Positions 58,746 to 64,000 of a stretch of DNA of 64,000 nt are shown piece after piece. Positions within the stretch are counted from its first letter, which is position 1. Each line of letters opens with the position of its first letter. The DNA is from Wyeomyia smithii (lineage: Eukaryota; Arthropoda; Insecta; Diptera; Culicidae): positions 54,001,433 to 54,065,432 of the forward strand of contig NC_073694.1 of NCBI RefSeq assembly GCF_029784165.1. The letters run 5' to 3'. The notes beneath the pieces were generated by a model. It made no database searches. It was not told where the DNA came from and worked only from the letters and a program-made list of their open reading frames with translations. The position numbers were made by a program, and so were the translations under genes.

Positions 58746-60820
58746 CTCTAAAATCCTCACTTTTCAAATTTGGTTCCATCTCATTAGTTCTCGAGTAATG
58801 TAAAAATTTGTGTTATTTGTATAAGAGTCCTCTCTTTCAAAAGAGCGAAGAGTACCAAACCAGCATATGAACATATTTCCCCCAACAACCTCCTCATACC
58901 AATTTTGGTTTCATTCGCATGATTAGTTCTCGAATTATGCAGAAATGTGTGCTGCATTTGAGTAAGAGACCATCATTGAAATATTTCTTGCTCCCAAGAA
59001 CCTCCATCTGCCAAATTTGGTTCCATTTGCTTTGAAAGTTCTCGAGTTATGCAGAAATTTGTGTTTCATTGGTATCCGTTTCGGAGTAGGGAGAGGTTCT
59101 AAACCATCATAAAAAACCTTCCTCGACCCTAGAAACCGCCACATAAAAATTTTCACACCGATCCGCTGATCCGTTCATTTAAATCGTGACATAACGACAG
59201 TGACTTATTTTTATTTATATAAAATAAAGAGAAGATAGAAGAAGAAGATTTGTAAGTCAATTTTGAATTAGATTGACTCGTTTTTATTTTATGTTTTGCA
59301 TAAAGCAAGGGGGAAAAATTTCCGTCTTTTTTTCCTTTGGCTGTGTTACATCCAGAACTGTGTTTGTTGTTAGTCCTTCAAGGTTTGGTTTCAAAATTTT
59401 TTTTATATATTTATGTATTTTCTCTCATATTGTTGTTTTTTTCTCTTTTTGCTGACTTCTTTTATTTTTCATCAATCTTTCACATGCTTTTGTTTAGGAA
59501 AGTCATATTTATTTGTTTTTGTTATAAGATTTTTATCGTATTGTAAAACGATTCTAAAATTTTCTCCGTTGCTTCCAACATTTTTGTACATATTTGATAA
59601 GTATGTGTAATGTGTTTTTTTTTATATTTTAGTGAATTTTTTTGTACTTTCGTGTTATGTTTCTACACTTTTTGAATGTGCTTTATTTTTTTCTCTCTTT
59701 GGTTTTTGTTACGTATTCTGATTAATTGTTATTGTATTTTAATTTTAATTATACAGTGATCACCCGATTATATCTCACCCTGATGATTTTTGGCGTGATA
59801 AAATAGGGAAAGTGATAATATCGGGAAATTTTTGAAATTTTATTTTTTTTATTGAAGATGTTAAATCAATAACTAAATACGTAAAATCAGCGATTTTAAT
59901 TTTTTTTGGAAAATTTATCTGTACAAACAGATGAAAAAAGCTGCAGTTGTTTTTTTCATAAATCGATATATCTAAATAATGACAAAAGATAGAGAAAAGT
60001 TGTCAAGATCCTGTACTGAAAAAAAAAAATTTCAAAAACAAAAAGTGACTATAAAAAATCGATTATGCCAGAACGTAACATAGCATGAATATTCCATTTT
60101 TTTTTCATTTTTCATTACCTTATTTTCTTTTATTTTTGTTTCTCTTTTAATATTATTTATTTTGTTGAACATTTTGTTAGTTCGTTCATTCGTTGATAAT
60201 TCTCATATTTTTTTACTTTTTGGTGTTGTTAGTTTTCCTGTTCGAAATTTAGTCATTCGGATTTTTAATTAATATTACTATTAATCACTATCAACATGCT
60301 AAATTAAATTATATAATTTTACATCGCTGTTCAAAAGTTTTATATCGAGTGATATTGAACGTTGTTCAGGTTGATTTATTCTTCAAACATTTTTGAGCAC
60401 CTATTGAGATTTTTTGACCACTTTAGAACTTCTTCTAAAACATTTTTGAAAGATGTTCGTTTAGTATATTTTTCAAATAATTTTTAAACATGTTTGGGTT
60501 ATTTTTGATACCCTTTTGAGCTACGTTTGCAACAGAATTGAGCCATTTTAACTAATGTCTTTTAAACCATGTTAGATTACCCTCCGAGATATCTGCAGAA
60601 CATTTTTGTAAGATGTTGGGACATTTTTGAAACCACTTTTCAACAAGTGAGACATTTTAACACTTTTTTTCAAAGCATTTACTTTTGAAACAGTTTTGAG
60701 ACGTTTCTGTTACACTTAAAACACATTTTTAAGGGGCTTCTTTACCTCAGTTATACACATTTTCATTTGAAGCATTCTTCGGGAGCATTTTTAAACTATA
60801 ACTTTTGAAATAAACTAACA
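58746..60820. other. T-rich and cryptically simple sequence, no gene
   Basis: 58746-59160 repeats a 'ccaaatttggttccat' and 'agttctcgagttatgcagaaa' unit two to three times. 59270-60300 is T-rich, and its open frames are compositional. 'acagtgatcacccgattata' at 59754 looks like one MITE end without a partner. 60370-60820 is degenerate 'acatttttgaaac'. Confidence 0.5.
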
Positions 60821-62123
60821 TACACGGTGACAAAAAAGTCCGGTCACACTTTTTTGGGGTCGCCTCTAGCCTACACGTTGCATCCTTCTGGTGCCATCTA
60901 TATGTCAAATGAAAGGGTTCACTTTGCTGCCCAAAGTGGCAGAGTTTCGTTTCTGTGCAGTTTGTTTACATTGAGTTGTGAGCCATGGCAGAGCTAAGAG
61001 CAGCTGTTATCGCTGAATATGTGATAGGGTACAAACCCGGACACATATTCAAACACCTAAAACCGCTCGGAATCAACCGGAAATTCGTGTACCGGACCAT
61101 AAATCGGTGCCTAGAGACCGGAGGCACCGAGGACAAGGCACGATCTGGACGACCAAGGTCTGTGAGAACTCCAAGGCTGAAAGAGATTATACGAGACCGG
61201 AATCCCGCCCAATTTGCACGGAAGCTGGCCAGGGACCTTAAAATGAACCGAGAATCAATCCGCCTGCTTCTGCGCAAGGATTTAAAACTTACACTGTACA
61301 AAAAAAAAACAGGTGGTTCATGGGGTTACCAAAACTACAAAGGACAAGAGGTACCAACGGTCGCGGGAGTTGCTCGGTTAGCGCGTAGATGACGAGATTA
61401 TTTTTTCGGACGAGAAGCTGTTCGTTTTGGAGCAAACAGTCAATCGCCAAAATGATCGAGTTTGGAGTGTGAGCCTCCAGCAAGCTCCTGCGGACAAGCT
61501 GAACGTTTCCCGGTTCCAAAATAAGACGTCAGTGATGGTTTGGGGAGCCATTTACAAGAGAGGTAAACTGCCTCTTATTTTTATCGATAAAGGGGTCAAA
61601 ATCAAGGCAGCGTACTACCTGGACACGGTTTTGAATAAAAATGTTCTGCCTCAAGCTGAACTATTGTTTGAAGACGATTACTACTGCTTCCAGCAAGATG
61701 GCGCCCCATCCCACACCGCAAAGGTTGTTCAGGCGTGGTGTGAGGAAAACTTGACCGATTTCATTTCGAAGAATGAATGGCCTCCGTCGTCTCCGGATCT
61801 GAGTCCACTGGATTATTTCGTGTGGGGATACATGATGTCGAAGCTGAACGACTATAAAATAACAAATTTGGAGCAATTCAAGCGAGTTATCACGAAAATC
61901 TGGGACGACATGCCGATGGAGCACGTGCGCGCCGCTTGCGACGACTTTCCGAGACGTCTGAAGCTGGTTCGATCAGAGAAAGGTGGTGTAATTCCGAGAT
62001 ATCGTCTGTGAAGTATCTTCATGAGTTACTGAATAAAGCTATGAAAGCCACATTCAGATTTTCTTCTTATTCTTTGAAATATTGAGATTTTCCTGTGTGA
62101 CCGGACTTTTTTGTCACTCTGTA
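60821..62123 (+). mobile_element. DD37D mariner-like (maT-type) transposon, 1.3 kb
   Basis: Inverted termini 'ggtgacaaaaaagtccggtc' (60826) and 'gaccggacttttttgtcact' (to 62118) lie within about 28-bp TIRs bounded by TA at 60821 and 62122. The element has the usual compact layout: a short 5' region, one transposase frame and a short 3' region. It inserted into a degenerate ACATTTTTGAAAC tract. The TIRs are well preserved, so the element could still be mobilised in trans by a related transposase, in principle. Confidence 0.9.
60985..62011 (+). pseudogene. DD37D transposase with frameshift and stop
   Basis: The ATG at 60985 has a good context (gagccATGg). The N-terminus carries two helix-turn-helix units separated by a GRPR motif at residues 54-57. 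The catalytic part has IIFSDEKLF (first Asp), YYCFQQDGAPSHTA (second Asp) and PPSSPDLSPLDYFVW (third Asp). The spacing between the second and third Asp is exactly 37 residues, so the triad is DD37D, the maT-like clade known from insects including mosquitoes. The frame shifts at the A run 61300-61309, after which HGVTKTTKDKRYQRSRELL continues in another frame. A TAG at 61379-61381 interrupts that frame. The frame then runs to 62011 (TGA). Confidence 0.9.
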
Positions 62124-62690
62124 GAGATTTTGTCCAGACATTCTTGAAACATTTTTAGAAACATTATTGTGTTATTTTGAAAACGGAACATCTTCAAAGT
62201 CAGACATTTTTGAAACATTCAACAAAATTTTTGTATCATTTTTAGGGCATTTCGACAATGATTTTGAACAATTTCTAAGATATATTGAATTTATTTCTGA
62301 CACACTTGAAACATTTTTGAGTCGTTTTTATTCGTTTTCGAGACTTCTTCGAAGCATTTATAGAACAACCACTTTTGACGCAAGCTGGAAAGTGTTTTGC
62401 TAAAGTATTGACAATTATTTCAGACAGGTGTAAAACAATGTGGATCATGAAGCCTTTTTTAAAATAGTCATTTTCAAACCATTGAAAAAGGCTTTGGCGA
62501 TATTTTATAAATATATATTTTATACTTCAGAGACATTTGAAAACATTCAAGACATCTTCAACAGATTTTTTAAAGCTAATCTCCAATATTTATGATGCAT
62601 TTTTGAGACATATTCGAAACACTTTTGAAACATTTTTTATATATTTTCACGTAAAATGAGCATTTTTTAAACATGGGTATTTTATTTTCA

Positions 62691-63760
62691 TTTTAAATGG
62701 TGCTCTGAATTTATATTTTCATACATTTTTATTTTATTGGAATGCTTTTGTGATAAAAAGTTATTCAACAAAAAAGCAGTTGAGTTTCTGTTTTTTTCTT
62801 CCTGAAATTTCACGAAATTTCAAATTTACCCTCTGTTATTTGTTTGATGTCAACATTGTTACACAAGTTTTGTTTTTTTGTTGTATATTCATGTGAATTG
62901 TATTTCATAAGGTTTTTGCGTAAATTAGAAATGCTTTACTACTTCTTTCAACTTTGTCTGTTTTATTCCAAAATGTTTTTGAACAGTCTATTTTGTATAT
63001 TCAGTAAGTAAAACCGAATCACTCATGAAAATTTCTTATTGTTTCTTTTCTTGCAACTGCAAATTTGTATGAAGAAAAAAAAAACTGAACATTGGTAATG
63101 TTTAGGCTTGAAACAACTTCCACAGAATTAGTTTAAATACTTTTTTATAAAATTAAAACCTAGTATTCGGTTAAATTTAAAGCGGCACCTTCAAGTTAAA
63201 TCAATCCGCACTTGCAACCACCCGCTAACCTTCACATACCAAAAAAATAATAAATGACAGAGCACCGCAATCAATTGACCAACGGGTCTCCAGCTCCAAC
63301 TGGGCACTCAAGTGAACTCGCGGCGGTATTTTAACTTTACCAATCAACGCTGCTTTTGAAAATGATCCGAAAATTAGCGGGGCGGTTGTTTTCTGCAGTC
63401 AAATTACAACTCACCAGCTGGGTAGGTTTTTTTTTGTGCTCCTTGGTCGGTAATGCTCTCAAGAAATGTTGAATGTTTGCTATCGATTCCACGAAGTTAA
63501 ATGTGGCGACATGTTAAATTAGAGTTCCTAATCCAGAGGAACCACATGGTTGAATTGAAATCTAGCGTGACTTTTCCTATGCTCGGCACTACTCACCTGG
63601 CGGCACAATTTTTGTCAGTGGGCGTCCAACAGGTTTTCTATTTCGCAGCAAGCAGGCAAGCTAAATTTGTATATCCAACTTCAGCAGTCGTACGTTACAG
63701 CTAGTAGAAGCTAGTTCACCTTGAAGTATGTGCTAATTTTTACACCCTTTTTTTCTCGTG
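62691..63760. other. no recognised gene (upstream intron sequence)
   Basis: T-rich, then more balanced sequence leading to the acceptor at 63773. There is no repeat or exon call. Confidence 0.4.
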
Positions 63761-63773
63761 TGTTCTATTCCAG

Positions 63774-64000
63774 ATGAAACGAAGCCCTACCAAACAGCGG
63801 ACACCTCGTGGGATAGCACTCTGTCGTTCGATCTCCCGGCCGACGGTGGTCTCGGCAAGCGAGCTCCGGAAGTCATTCTCAACGGCACCGACGGGAAACT
63901 TAATCAGCTAATCCCGTATCAAACGGAACGAACCAGTGCAAGCATCAAACTCGAATACAAGCCATCAACCCGTACCGTCAGCTCCGAGGACAGTTGCTAT
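63774..64000 (+). CDS. internal or 5' coding exon of an unidentified gene (partial)
   Basis: A pyrimidine-rich tract and 'tgttctattccag' end at 63773, a strong 3' splice site. From 63776 the frame is open for 75 codons to the edge (starts ETKPYQTADTSWDSTLSF, ends SSEDSCY). The other two frames stop early. The first two bases complete a codon begun in the previous exon, so the intron is phase 1. The balanced, C-ending codon use (GCC, CTC, AAC, GGC) is unlike all neighbouring DNA and typical of mosquito exons. The peptide is polar, rich in Ser, Thr and charged residues, without a recognised domain, and probably disordered. I do not recognise the gene. An ATG lies at the exon's first base, but that frame closes after about 43 codons. 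Confidence 0.65.

Larger units (their letters stand above)
60370..62690. repeat. degenerate ACATTTTTGAAAC tract, interrupted
   Basis: 'acatttttgaaacattttt'-type words fill 60370-60820 and resume at 62124-62690, directly either side of the DD37D transposon. The tract predates that insertion. The period is irregular. Confidence 0.7.

Noticed and set aside
57646..59610. Series of Phe/Leu-rich membrane-like open frames
   Set aside because: The T-rich strand produces them; there are no start contexts or conserved motifs.

Overview
The window looks like non-coding DNA from a culicine mosquito, most likely Aedes. The base composition is AT-rich, there is almost no intact coding sequence, and the sequence is packed with mosquito-type repeats: tRNA-derived SINEs, an RTE/JAM1-like non-LTR retrotransposon, a DD37D mariner-like element and many MITEs. 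No bacterial features are present, and I saw no tRNA or rRNA gene and no CRISPR array. The species call is an inference from repeat style, not a database match.

The best protein-coding signal from a host gene is at the right edge (63774-64000, + strand): an acceptor site followed by a 75-codon open frame that runs off the window. Most of the window upstream is plausibly a very long intron or 5' regulatory region of that gene. Supporting this, a textbook recursive-splice (ratchet) motif, pyrimidine tract plus CAG|GTAAGT, lies at 6720/6721, followed 61 bp later by a second donor. A weaker candidate lies at 53982/53983. A CpG-richer, repeat-poor block at about 15950-17290 could be a promoter with a long 5' UTR.

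Layout. 1-5.5 kb: interspersed repeats, one SINE, AT-rich DNA and a long degenerate GGATTT-type tract. 5.5-8.9 kb: mostly unique sequence with the ratchet motif. 8.9-14.5 kb: a MITE copy, a second SINE type, a 2.15-kb TTAA-flanked foldback element, an RT C-terminal remnant and a decayed hAT transposase related to SCAND3/ZBED5. 14.5-21.6 kb: mostly unique. 21.7-23.7 kb: a repeat plus SINE module present twice. 24-29 kb: a degenerate TTTTTGACA tract, unique sequence and an inverted SINE. 29-32 kb: a SINE split by a Transib-like foldback, then abutting and nested TA-target MITEs. 34.4-35.1 kb: a hAT MITE nested in another inverted-repeat element. 37.6-41.5 kb: the RTE-like retrotransposon inserted in a TTA-flanked MITE. 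41.8-50.1 kb: several MITEs and a complex modular repeat. 50.1-54.4 kb: mostly unique. 54.9-57.5 kb: two more copies of the modular repeat. 58-63 kb: a MITE, T-rich tracts and the DD37D transposon.

No element in the window appears able to move by itself. The retrotransposon has two frameshifts and two nonsense codons, the mariner has a frameshift in an A run plus a stop, the hAT gene is fragmented, and the rest are non-autonomous. The main value of the window is its insertion stratigraphy, with several nestings supported by clean target-site duplications, and the candidate recursive splice site.
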